Source: Armatimonadota bacterium
GTDB taxonomy: Bacteria; Armatimonadota; Zipacnadia; Zipacnadales; UBA11051
NCBI GenBank assembly: GCA_003542955.1
Contig: DPJP01000039.1
Coordinates: 14,787 to 19,951, forward strand
Direction of reading: 5' to 3'
Length of the DNA: 5,165 nt
In this document: piece by piece, positions 1 through 5,165 of the stretch
Layout of the letters: each line of letters opens with the position of its first letter
How positions within the stretch are numbered: the first letter of the stretch is position 1
Notes under the pieces: model-generated
Told to the model about the DNA's origin: nothing
Seen by the model: only the letters and a program-made list of their open reading frames with translations
The model's database searches: none
Translations under genes and position numbers: made by a program

Positions 1-176
1 AAATGTGTGACAAAGGCACCGTGGCGCGCATTGTCATGGTCAACCAGCAGCAACTCGTGGGCAAGATCGCCGGTTTCGACGCCTTCACAATCCTCGTGGC
101 TGCCAAGGGCGTTGAGATCATGGTCTATAAAAGCGCCGTTGCCGTGATTGGCCCGGCGCCCTCCGAAAAGGCCTGA
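1..176 (+). CDS. hfq: RNA chaperone Hfq (Sm-like), 5' end cut by window edge
   Basis: The reading frame ends at TGA 174-176 and is open to the left edge, giving 57 visible residues from an ATG at 3. That ATG aligns inside the first helix of E. coli Hfq (near Leu15), so the real start is probably outside the window. Hfq forms a hexameric ring that helps small RNAs pair with mRNAs. Visible Sm1-like features are VN followed by L-x-G-x-I and then FDAF (residues 13-28). The Sm2-like motif is MVYKSA (40-45), followed by an I-G-P ending (49-51) and a six-residue tail. Residues matching E. coli Asn28, Gly34, Asp40, Phe42, Tyr55 and Lys56 are kept. His57 of the usual Y-K-H is Ser, Gly29 is Gln, Tyr25 is Val, and the rim arginine patch is absent in my ungapped alignment. 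A nearby hflX supports the call. Another Sm-like protein is the alternative. Confidence 0.8.
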   Translation, partial: MCDKGTVARIVMVNQQQLVGKIAGFDAFTILVAAKGVEIMVYKSAVAVIGPAPSEKA

Positions 177-234
177 TCGTCCCGGCGGCAGCCCGCAGCG
201 CACAGCACACAGTAACGGTGACAAACACGGAGGA

Positions 235-266
235 GCACGATGGGCCGGCGCCCGTCGTGCGTTTTT
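235..266 (+). terminator. Intrinsic (Rho-independent) terminator after hfq
   Basis: An 11-bp stem pairs 235-245 with 250-260. It has one G-U pair (241 with 254), a four-base CGGC loop at 246-249, and a run of five T at 262-266 after a single G. This is a textbook terminator shape and lies 58 bases past the hfq stop codon. It points along the same strand as dapF, which starts only 49 bases after the T-run, so it separates hfq from dapF or makes dapF expression depend on read-through. The 5' arm also contains an ATG at 240 preceded by a GGAGG at 229-233, discussed as a finding. Confidence 0.85.
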
Positions 267-315
267 GTAGCCGCCCGGCGTCGAGCCCAGCCCCCAAACG
301 GAAGCGGTGTACGCA

Positions 316-1182
316 ATGCAGTTCACCAAGATGCACGGCCTCGGCAACGACTACATCTACATTGACGCCATCAACCAGGACCTGACCGCCTATGCCCTCG
401 ACAGGCTGGCGATCGCGCTCTCGAACCGGCACTTCGGTATCGGCGGAGACGGCATTATTCTCATCGAGCCGGCTGACGAGTGCGACTTCACGATGCGGAT
501 ATTCAACTCCGACGGCTCCGAGGCCGAGATGTGCGGCAACGGCGTCAGAGCGTTCTCGAAATACGTCTACGAGCACGGACTGACGGACGCGACGGAGTTG
601 CGCATCATGACCGGCGCAGGTGTCATCAAGCCGTCGCTCTCGGTCGAGAACGGAGTGGTGACACAGGTCCGCGTCGACATGGGACCGCCAAGACTCACCC
701 GTGCCGAGATCCCGATGGCCGGTGAGCCGGCCGACGCGCGCGTGCTCGGCGAGCCGCTCGAAGTTGCCGGCCAGACGCTCATCGTCAGTTGTGTCTCCAT
801 GGGCAACCCGCACTGCGTGATCTTCATCGACTCGCTCACCGACAACCTGGTCCACGGCGTCGGTCCACAGATAGAGACCCATCCCGTCTTCCCCGCCAGG
901 ACCAATGTCGAGTTCGCCGAGGTGCTCGGAGAACACGAGGTCCGCATGCGCGTGTGGGAGCGCGGCGCCGGCGAGACGCTGGCCTGCGGCACGGGCGCCA
1001 GCGCGACCGCGGTCGCGGCCATCATCAACGGCTACTGCCAGAGCCCCGTGACGGTGCACCTGTTAGGGGGCGAGTTGAGCATCGAGTGGGTCGAGGGCGG
1101 CAACGTGTTCATGACCGGCCCGGCGACGGAGGTCTTCAGCGGGGCCGTGCATCCATCGTTGCTTGCACTCGCGATACGCTGA
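316..1182 (+). CDS. dapF: Diaminopimelate epimerase DapF
   Basis: Encodes 288 residues, close to the usual DapF length of about 275. The cytoplasmic enzyme converts LL-2,6-diaminopimelate to the meso form without a cofactor, using two cysteines. The N-terminal K-M-H-G-L-G-N-D motif is at residues 5-12. Catalytic Cys73 lies in MCGNG (72-76) and the second catalytic Cys224 in ACGTGAS (223-229). Substrate-binding segments G-N-P-H (163-166) and ERGAGET (215-221) are present, so the active site looks intact. I chose ATG 316 because family members typically begin M-x-F-x-K-M-H. An in-frame GTG at 307 would add three residues but sits only two bases after the weak purine tract GGAAG (300-304). That tract is 11 bases from ATG 316, so the ribosome-binding site is poor. 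dapL, the preceding step in the pathway, follows after 88 bases. Confidence 0.96.
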   Translation: MQFTKMHGLGNDYIYIDAINQDLTAYALDRLAIALSNRHFGIGGDGIILIEPADECDFTMRIFNSDGSEAEMCGNGVRAFSKYVYEHGLTDATELRIMTGAGVIKPSLSVENGVVTQVRVDMGPPRLTRAEIPMAGEPADARVLGEPLEVAGQTLIVSCVSMGNPHCVIFIDSLTDNLVHGVGPQIETHPVFPARTNVEFAEVLGEHEVRMRVWERGAGETLACGTGASATAVAAIINGYCQSPVTVHLLGGELSIEWVEGGNVFMTGPATEVFSGAVHPSLLALAIR

Positions 1183-1256
1183 GACGCCGGGGGGGCGCGC
1201 GGCCGCCACCTTAGCAGCGTTTCATCCCAGGGCCATACAAAGAGTGAGCCGTACCG

Positions 1257-1262
1257 AGGAGG
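1257..1262 (+). promoter_or_regulatory. Ribosome-binding site of dapL
   Basis: A perfect AGGAGG lies eight bases before the GTG at 1271. It decides the dapL start: the reading frame is also open upstream (for example a TTG at 1163 overlapping dapF), but only the GTG has a Shine-Dalgarno sequence at good spacing. The protein then begins N-I-P-V-A, in line with related enzymes. It is the strongest ribosome-binding site among the genes whose starts are visible here. Confidence 0.85.
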
Positions 1263-1270
1263 AGTGTAGC

Positions 1271-2464
1271 GTGAACATACCCGTGGCTCAGAGACTGCAG
1301 CGGATACCGCCGTATCCATTCCGGGAGATCGCCGAGATCAAGGCCAAAATGCTTGCCGAGGGCAACGAGCCGATCGACTTCGGCATCGGTGACCCCGATA
1401 TGCCCACCCCCGGCTTCGTCATCGAGGCGCTCGCGGAGGCGGCCAAGGACCCGGCCACGCACCCGTACGACGAGAGCGGCTTCGGCATCCCGGAGTTCAA
1501 ACAGGCCGTCTCTGAGTTCATGGCCAAACGCTACGGCGCGCAGGTGAGCCCCGACGGCGAGGTTCAGGGAACCATCGGCTGCAAGGAGGCACTCGCCCAT
1601 ATCATCTGGGGGTATATCGACCCGAGCGACGTCGTCCTGGTGCCGGACCCGGCCTACTCCGTCTACAAGGTGCAGACGACCTGGTGCGGAGGGGCGGCCT
1701 TCCCGATGCCGCTGCGCGCGGAGAACGGCTTTCTGCCCGATTTCGACGCCGTGCCGCTGCCGGTGCGCAAGGCCGCCAAGCTCATGTTCCTCAACTACCC
1801 GAACAACCCGACGGGCGCCGTGGCCGACCTGGACTTCTTCACCCGGGCCGTCGATTTCGCCCGTGAGAACGAGATCATCATCGTCCACGACTGCGCCTAC
1901 TCGGAGGTGCGCTACGACGGCTACGCCACGCACAGCATCCTCGAGGTCGAGGGCGCGAAGGACGTCGCCATCGAGATGCACTCCTTCTCGAAGACGTTCA
2001 ATATGACCGGCTGGCGTGTGGCCTGGGCATGCGGCGGGGCGGACTTCGTCGCCGCACTCTCGAAAACCAAGAGCAACATCGACTCGGGCACCTTCATGGC
2101 CGTGCAGCATGCCGGCATTGCGGCGCTGGCCAACTACGACAGCTTCATCGGCGAACTCAACGCCGAGTACCAGCGCCGCCGCGATGCGCTCGTCAACGGG
2201 CTCAATTCGCTCGGCTGGAATATCCAGCCGCCGAAGGCCACCTTCTACGTGTGGGTGCCGATCCCGGCCAATTACGCAACCGCCGCCGACTTCGCCAGGG
2301 ACCTGCTCGCCGAGTGCGGCGTGCTCGTCATTCCCGGCGCGGTCTACGGCTCCTATGGCGAGGGCTTCGTTCGCCTGTCACTGACAATCAAGGGCGATGA
2401 CAAGCTCGCCCAGATCAATGAGGCGATCGAGCGGATCAGGACCAGGCTGACGCTGAAGTTCTGA
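1271..2464 (+). CDS. dapL: LL-diaminopimelate aminotransferase DapL (class I/II PLP fold)
   Basis: Encodes 397 residues from a GTG start. DapL moves an amino group from glutamate to tetrahydrodipicolinate to give LL-diaminopimelate in one step, bypassing the succinylase (DapD/C/E) and acetylase routes. Fold type I aminotransferase landmarks appear in order: G-I-G-D-P-D (38-43) in the substrate-binding N-terminal segment, GCKE (103-106) in the phosphate-binding region, NYPNNPTG (175-182) with the pyridoxal-contacting Asn179, and HDCAYSE (206-212) with Asp207 and Tyr210. Then come SFSKTFNMTGWR with the Schiff-base Lys241, and VRLSLT with the carboxylate-binding Arg368. The IGDPDMPTP segment, YPNNPTGAVADL stretch and K-S-N-I-D-S-G segment resemble DapL enzymes more than general aspartate aminotransferases. 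Adjacency to dapF, whose substrate is the DapL product, strongly supports this. A broad-specificity aspartate or alanine aminotransferase is the main alternative. Confidence 0.88.
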   Translation: MNIPVAQRLQRIPPYPFREIAEIKAKMLAEGNEPIDFGIGDPDMPTPGFVIEALAEAAKDPATHPYDESGFGIPEFKQAVSEFMAKRYGAQVSPDGEVQGTIGCKEALAHIIWGYIDPSDVVLVPDPAYSVYKVQTTWCGGAAFPMPLRAENGFLPDFDAVPLPVRKAAKLMFLNYPNNPTGAVADLDFFTRAVDFARENEIIIVHDCAYSEVRYDGYATHSILEVEGAKDVAIEMHSFSKTFNMTGWRVAWACGGADFVAALSKTKSNIDSGTFMAVQHAGIAALANYDSFIGELNAEYQRRRDALVNGLNSLGWNIQPPKATFYVWVPIPANYATAADFARDLLAECGVLVIPGAVYGSYGEGFVRLSLTIKGDDKLAQINEAIERIRTRLTLKF

Positions 2465-2508
2465 AGGACGCCTGACCCCTGCCGCCCCGGCGACGCCCGC
2501 GCCGTGCA

Positions 2509-2570
2509 GTTGAGTTGGTGAATCCATGAACGACATCATTGCAGTCGGTCTCGAGCGAGACCAACTCCGC
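2509..2570 (+). promoter_or_regulatory. Possible alternative RNA helices around the hflX start
   Basis: Two helices share one strand. Helix 1 is an inverted repeat inside the first codons of hflX: seven perfect pairs (2547-2553 with 2556-2562), then one mismatch, then three more pairs (2543-2545 with 2564-2566). Its nominal loop is only two bases, so the innermost pair would open in RNA. Helix 2 pairs 2512-2519, which overlaps the weak ribosome-binding sequence GGTGA at 2517-2521, with 2560-2567 in eight perfect pairs and encloses the ATG at 2526. Bases 2560-2562 and 2564-2566 are needed by both, so the helices exclude each other. One would leave the translation start open and the other would occlude it. 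The pairing is seen directly; a regulatory role is inference and chance is possible. Confidence 0.3.
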
Positions 2571-3836
2571 GAGGCGGAGCGGGCTGTACTCGTCGGCATC
2601 AACCGGCTCCGCGGCGAGGGCCTGCGCTCGATGCGCGAACTCGCGCAGTTGTGTCTTGCTGCCGGCGCGATACCCGTCGAGGTGATGGTGCAGCCGCGGC
2701 GCAGACCCGACCCCGCGCGCTACGTCGGCAAGGGCAAGCTCGAGGAACTCAAAGCGCTCCGGCTCTCGGCCGATGCCGAGATCGTGCTGTTCGATGATGA
2801 GCTTTCACCCGTACAGGTGAGCACGCTCATCGACGCCCTGGACTGCAAGGTGCTTGACCGCACCGAGCTGATCCTGGACATCTTCTCCCAGCACGCGACA
2901 ACCCGCGAGGGGCAGATACAGGTCGAGCTGGCACAGCTGTCGTACCTGCTGCCGCGGCTGACCGGCAAGGGCCGCATGATGGACCGCATCCGTGGTGGTG
3001 GCGGGGGCGTCGGCGGCGGCGTCGGTGTGCGCGGACCGGGCGAAACAAAGCTCGAGACCGATCGCAGGCAGTTGCAGCGACGCATGTCGCGTCTGCGTGC
3101 CCAGCTTGAGGAGATCCGCTCCCAGCGCGAGGTCGAGAGCAGCACGCGCCGCGGCTCAGGCGTGCCGCTGGTTTCGCTCGTTGGATATACCAACGCCGGC
3201 AAGTCGACCCTGCTCAACGCCCTCGTCGGCAGCGAGGAGGTCAAGGCGCACGACCGGCTCTTCGAGACGCTCGAGACAACAATCCGCCGGGCGCCGGTTG
3301 ACGGCGCCGAGGTGCTGCTGAGCGATACCGTCGGATTCATCCACAATCTGCCCGAGGACCTCGTCTCCGCCTTCATGACCACGCTCGAGCAGCTTCACGA
3401 GGCGGACGTGATCGTGCACGTGCTCGACGCAAGCGGCCCGTGGGTGAATACCGAGCGCGATGCGAGCGAGCTGATCCTCGAGCGCCTCGGTGTGGCGGAC
3501 AAGCCGACCATCGTGGTGCTGAACAAGTGGGATCAGGTCGCCGGCACTGCCCGCGGGGAGCAGGTGCTCATGGAGATGCCCGACGGGTTGCCGATCTCAG
3601 CCCGCGAGCAGATGGGGCTCGAGCAGCTCAGGCTGCTCATTGCGGAGGCGGCCTTCGCGCACTTTGTGACGCTGTCACTGCATGTGCCCTACGACCGGAT
3701 GGACCTGCTGCAACTGTGCCGTGAAGGCGGGCGGGTGCTGTCGGAGGAGTACGAGCAGGATCACGTTGCGGCCGAGGTCGAGGTCGATGGAGAACTGGTC
3801 GGGCGGCTGAAGGCCTTTGTGGTGGCGCCCGGCTGA
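2526..3836 (+). CDS. hflX: Ribosome-associated GTPase HflX
   Basis: Encodes 436 residues (E. coli HflX has 426). HflX is an Obg/TRAFAC-class GTPase that binds the 50S subunit, can split stalled or hibernating ribosomes, and in some species has RNA helicase-like activity. The HflX-specific N-terminal domain spans about 1-210, with Y-V-G-K-G-K (61-66) and R-G-P-G-E-T-K-L-E-T-D-R-R (169-181). A charged, probably coiled helix covers about 176-205. The GTPase domain carries G1 GYTNAGKST (220-228), a switch segment T-L-E-T-T-I-R-R (248-255), G3 DTVGF (267-271), G4 NKWD (333-336) and G5-like ISAR (357-360). A C-terminal domain of about 60 residues follows. All nucleotide-binding motifs look intact. 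A glycine-rich expansion at 157-168 precedes the RGPGE motif. The ribosome-binding site is weak (GGTGA, four bases from ATG). Linkage to hfq matches many genomes, although dapF and dapL intervene. Confidence 0.96.
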   Translation: MNDIIAVGLERDQLREAERAVLVGINRLRGEGLRSMRELAQLCLAAGAIPVEVMVQPRRRPDPARYVGKGKLEELKALRLSADAEIVLFDDELSPVQVSTLIDALDCKVLDRTELILDIFSQHATTREGQIQVELAQLSYLLPRLTGKGRMMDRIRGGGGGVGGGVGVRGPGETKLETDRRQLQRRMSRLRAQLEEIRSQREVESSTRRGSGVPLVSLVGYTNAGKSTLLNALVGSEEVKAHDRLFETLETTIRRAPVDGAEVLLSDTVGFIHNLPEDLVSAFMTTLEQLHEADVIVHVLDASGPWVNTERDASELILERLGVADKPTIVVLNKWDQVAGTARGEQVLMEMPDGLPISAREQMGLEQLRLLIAEAAFAHFVTLSLHVPYDRMDLLQLCREGGRVLSEEYEQDHVAAEVEVDGELVGRLKAFVVAPG

Positions 3837-3903
3837 GCGTGCGCGGGAAGAGCCGATCCGGCACCGGCGCGCAAGACGTGCGAATACGAGATGACGACAC
3901 GTG

Positions 3904-5165
3904 ATGTCTGACGCTATCCCGTCAAGCGGTAAAGAGATGCTGGTGCCGCTGCACCGGCGCAACTACATCCTCGGCATTGTCAACGGGATCCTCGTCGAGG
4001 TCGGCAACCGCCTCGGCGATGCGCAGACGGTGCTCCCGCTGCTGCTCCTGCACCTGACGGGCATGACGTGGACCGTCGGGCTGGTGCAGGCGATCGTGCT
4101 CCTGGTCCCCGCCGTGCCCGCCATTCTCGGCTCGCGCTGGGTGGATACCGCCGAGCACAAGCTGCCGATCTTCAAGCTCTTCAGCGTCATCCGGTTCTCG
4201 GCGCTGTCGGGCATGGCGGCCGCCGTGCTGCTCGGGTCCTATTTCGGCCTCAGCGGCCCTCTGATCGCCGCGCTGCTGCTGCTCTGCTTCGCGGTCTGGT
4301 ATGCCGCTCAGGCCGTGAGCACGCAGGCCTTCACCGACATCGTCGCCAAGTCCACACCCACGACCAAGCGCGGCAGCTTCTGGATGTGGCGGCAGACCGG
4401 CGGACTGCTCCTGGTGCTGACAGTGTCGGTGCCGCTGATCCGCTACATGGTCGGCCCGAACTCCCCCGCGGTGTTCCCGCTCAACTACGGCATCCTGCTC
4501 GGGGCTTCCGCGGTGGTGCTGGGCATCTCCTGGATTGCCTACTCGATGGTCCATGAGCCCCCGAGCAGGCCCGCGCACCACAGACTCACCCTGCGCCAGC
4601 ACGTCACCCGGGGCCTGCGGCTGTGGCGTCACGATCCGCGCTACCGTCGCATGATGAGGGTGCTGCTGCTGCTCATGTCCGCCGGCAGCATTGCGCCGTT
4701 CTTCACCGCCATGGCCGTCAAGCAATGGGGCATGCCCGATACCGTCGCCGCCGTGTTCATCTCGGTCCAGATCATCGCCCAGATGATCGGCAGCCAGGCG
4801 CAGGGCCGGGTGCTGGATCGCGTCGGCACGCGCCGCGTGCTCATCACCGCCGCGGTGGCGGGCTTTGCCATGGCCGTCACCGCGCTGCTCGGCGCCCGCT
4901 TTGCGCCACCGGGCGGAGCCGAAATCCTCGGCTACACCCTCCCGTACCGGATGGTCGTCCTGTGCGCGTGCTTCGCCTGCAGCGGCATCTTCGTCGCGCA
5001 TATCGGGCCGGGCTACATGAGCTACATCATGGACATCGCCCCGCAGCGCAAGCGGCCCTCGTATTTCGGCTTCACGACAGTCTTCACCGTCCCCACCGGC
5101 CTTGTGCCGCTGACCTACGGCTGGCTTGCCGAGGAGTTCGGCTTCGCCATCATCTTCGCGGTGGC
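3904..5165 (+). CDS. MFS-type membrane transporter, 3' end cut by window edge
   Basis: The frame is open from ATG 3904 to the right edge, giving 420 residues with no stop. An in-frame TGA at 3892-3894 limits the start to GTG 3901, ATG 3904 or an internal codon such as ATG 3937. I chose ATG 3904, although no good Shine-Dalgarno is visible. About eleven hydrophobic helices can be read, roughly at 20-51, 56-77, 91-111, 116-139, 163-183, 194-216, 250-271, 278-300, 310-330, 346-366 and 386-408. A twelfth begins near 412, fitting a 12-helix major facilitator. A motif A-like loop G-R-V-L-D-R-V-G-T-R-R (301-311) follows helix 8, and a weaker G-S-R-W-V-D copy (76-81) follows helix 2. The cytoplasmic centre (217-249) is basic. 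Substrate is unknown: nothing in the sequence or context names it. Helix 1 is unusual in carrying Glu32, Arg36 and Asp39. It may be the last gene of the dapF-dapL-hflX unit (67-base gap). Confidence 0.85.
   Translation, partial: MSDAIPSSGKEMLVPLHRRNYILGIVNGILVEVGNRLGDAQTVLPLLLLHLTGMTWTVGLVQAIVLLVPAVPAILGSRWVDTAEHKLPIFKLFSVIRFSALSGMAAAVLLGSYFGLSGPLIAALLLLCFAVWYAAQAVSTQAFTDIVAKSTPTTKRGSFWMWRQTGGLLLVLTVSVPLIRYMVGPNSPAVFPLNYGILLGASAVVLGISWIAYSMVHEPPSRPAHHRLTLRQHVTRGLRLWRHDPRYRRMMRVLLLLMSAGSIAPFFTAMAVKQWGMPDTVAAVFISVQIIAQMIGSQAQGRVLDRVGTRRVLITAAVAGFAMAVTALLGARFAPPGGAEILGYTLPYRMVVLCACFACSGIFVAHIGPGYMSYIMDIAPQRKRPSYFGFTTVFTVPTGLVPLTYGWLAEEFGFAIIFAV

Noticed and set aside
112..131. TTGAGA and TATAAA inside the end of hfq as a promoter for dapF
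   Set aside because: The two hexamers are only eight bases apart instead of about 17, and any transcript would still have to pass the terminator at 235-266. Both fall within conserved hfq codons.
177..315. Lysine riboswitch or T-box ahead of dapF
   Set aside because: The interval is only 139 bases and contains a simple terminator hairpin. A lysine riboswitch would need a larger multi-helix aptamer, and I see no T-box-like sequence.
118..1059. Minus-strand open frame (313 codons) opposite dapF
   Set aside because: It lacks any motif, is dominated by Ala, Val, Gly, Arg, Asp and His, and lies opposite an unmistakable dapF with both catalytic cysteines. It is a codon-bias shadow.
1302..1317. 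Six-base-pair hairpin with four-base loop early in dapL
   Set aside because: It is short, has no T-run, leaves the ribosome-binding site free and encodes ordinary N-terminal residues. A stem of this length is common by chance in GC-rich DNA.
1211..2110. Minus-strand open frame (299 codons) opposite dapL
   Set aside because: It has no family resemblance and low-complexity composition, and it lies opposite a complete aminotransferase with all key residues.
2488..2504. Five-base-pair hairpin between dapL and hflX as a terminator
   Set aside because: The stem is short with a seven-base loop, and no T-run follows. It is too weak to call.
3840..3873. Inverted repeat (six bases each arm) after hflX as a terminator
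   Set aside because: The arms are separated by 22 bases without good internal pairing and no T-run follows, so there is no support for termination before the MFS gene.
3922..5001. Long minus-strand open frame (359 codons) opposite the MFS gene
   Set aside because: The translation is rich in Ala, Gly, His, Glu, Asp, Gln and Arg with no recognisable domain. It is the expected antisense shadow of GC-rich membrane-protein codons. The plus-strand frame has clear transmembrane and motif A features.

Overview
This is a GC-rich (by eye roughly two thirds G+C) bacterial chromosomal segment. All genes lie on the + strand and are closely spaced, and the content is housekeeping. No phage, transposon, CRISPR, rRNA or tRNA was recognised. 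The organism cannot be named from this sequence. The direct diaminopimelate aminotransferase route to lysine (DapL), the divergent Hfq and the MFS protein style suggest a non-proteobacterial lineage, perhaps a PVC-type or candidate-phylum bacterium, but that is a low-confidence guess.

Layout. (1) Positions 1-176 hold the 3' part of an Hfq-like RNA chaperone gene. It is followed by a strong predicted intrinsic terminator at 235-266. (2) dapF (316-1182) encodes diaminopimelate epimerase and dapL (1271-2464) encodes LL-diaminopimelate aminotransferase. These are consecutive enzymes: DapL makes LL-diaminopimelate from tetrahydrodipicolinate, and DapF epimerises it to meso-diaminopimelate for peptidoglycan and lysine. 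(3) hflX (2526-3836) encodes the ribosome-associated GTPase. (4) An MFS-type membrane transporter starts at 3904 and runs off the right edge inside its last predicted helix.

How the genes fit together. hfq and hflX are classic neighbours in many bacteria; here the last two diaminopimelate steps sit between them. The gaps of 88, 61 and 67 bases and the shared strand make dapF-dapL-hflX-MFS a plausible transcription unit. The terminator partly or fully separates it from hfq. No convincing promoter was found for the second unit, so read-through from hfq or an unrecognised promoter must supply it.

The points most worth a second look are regulatory and structural. The hfq/dapF terminator has a Shine-Dalgarno plus ATG built onto and into its 5' arm. 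Two mutually exclusive RNA helices can form around the hflX start codon. The Hfq lacks several usually conserved residues, and HflX has an expanded glycine loop. I did not find evidence of an undescribed multi-gene system.
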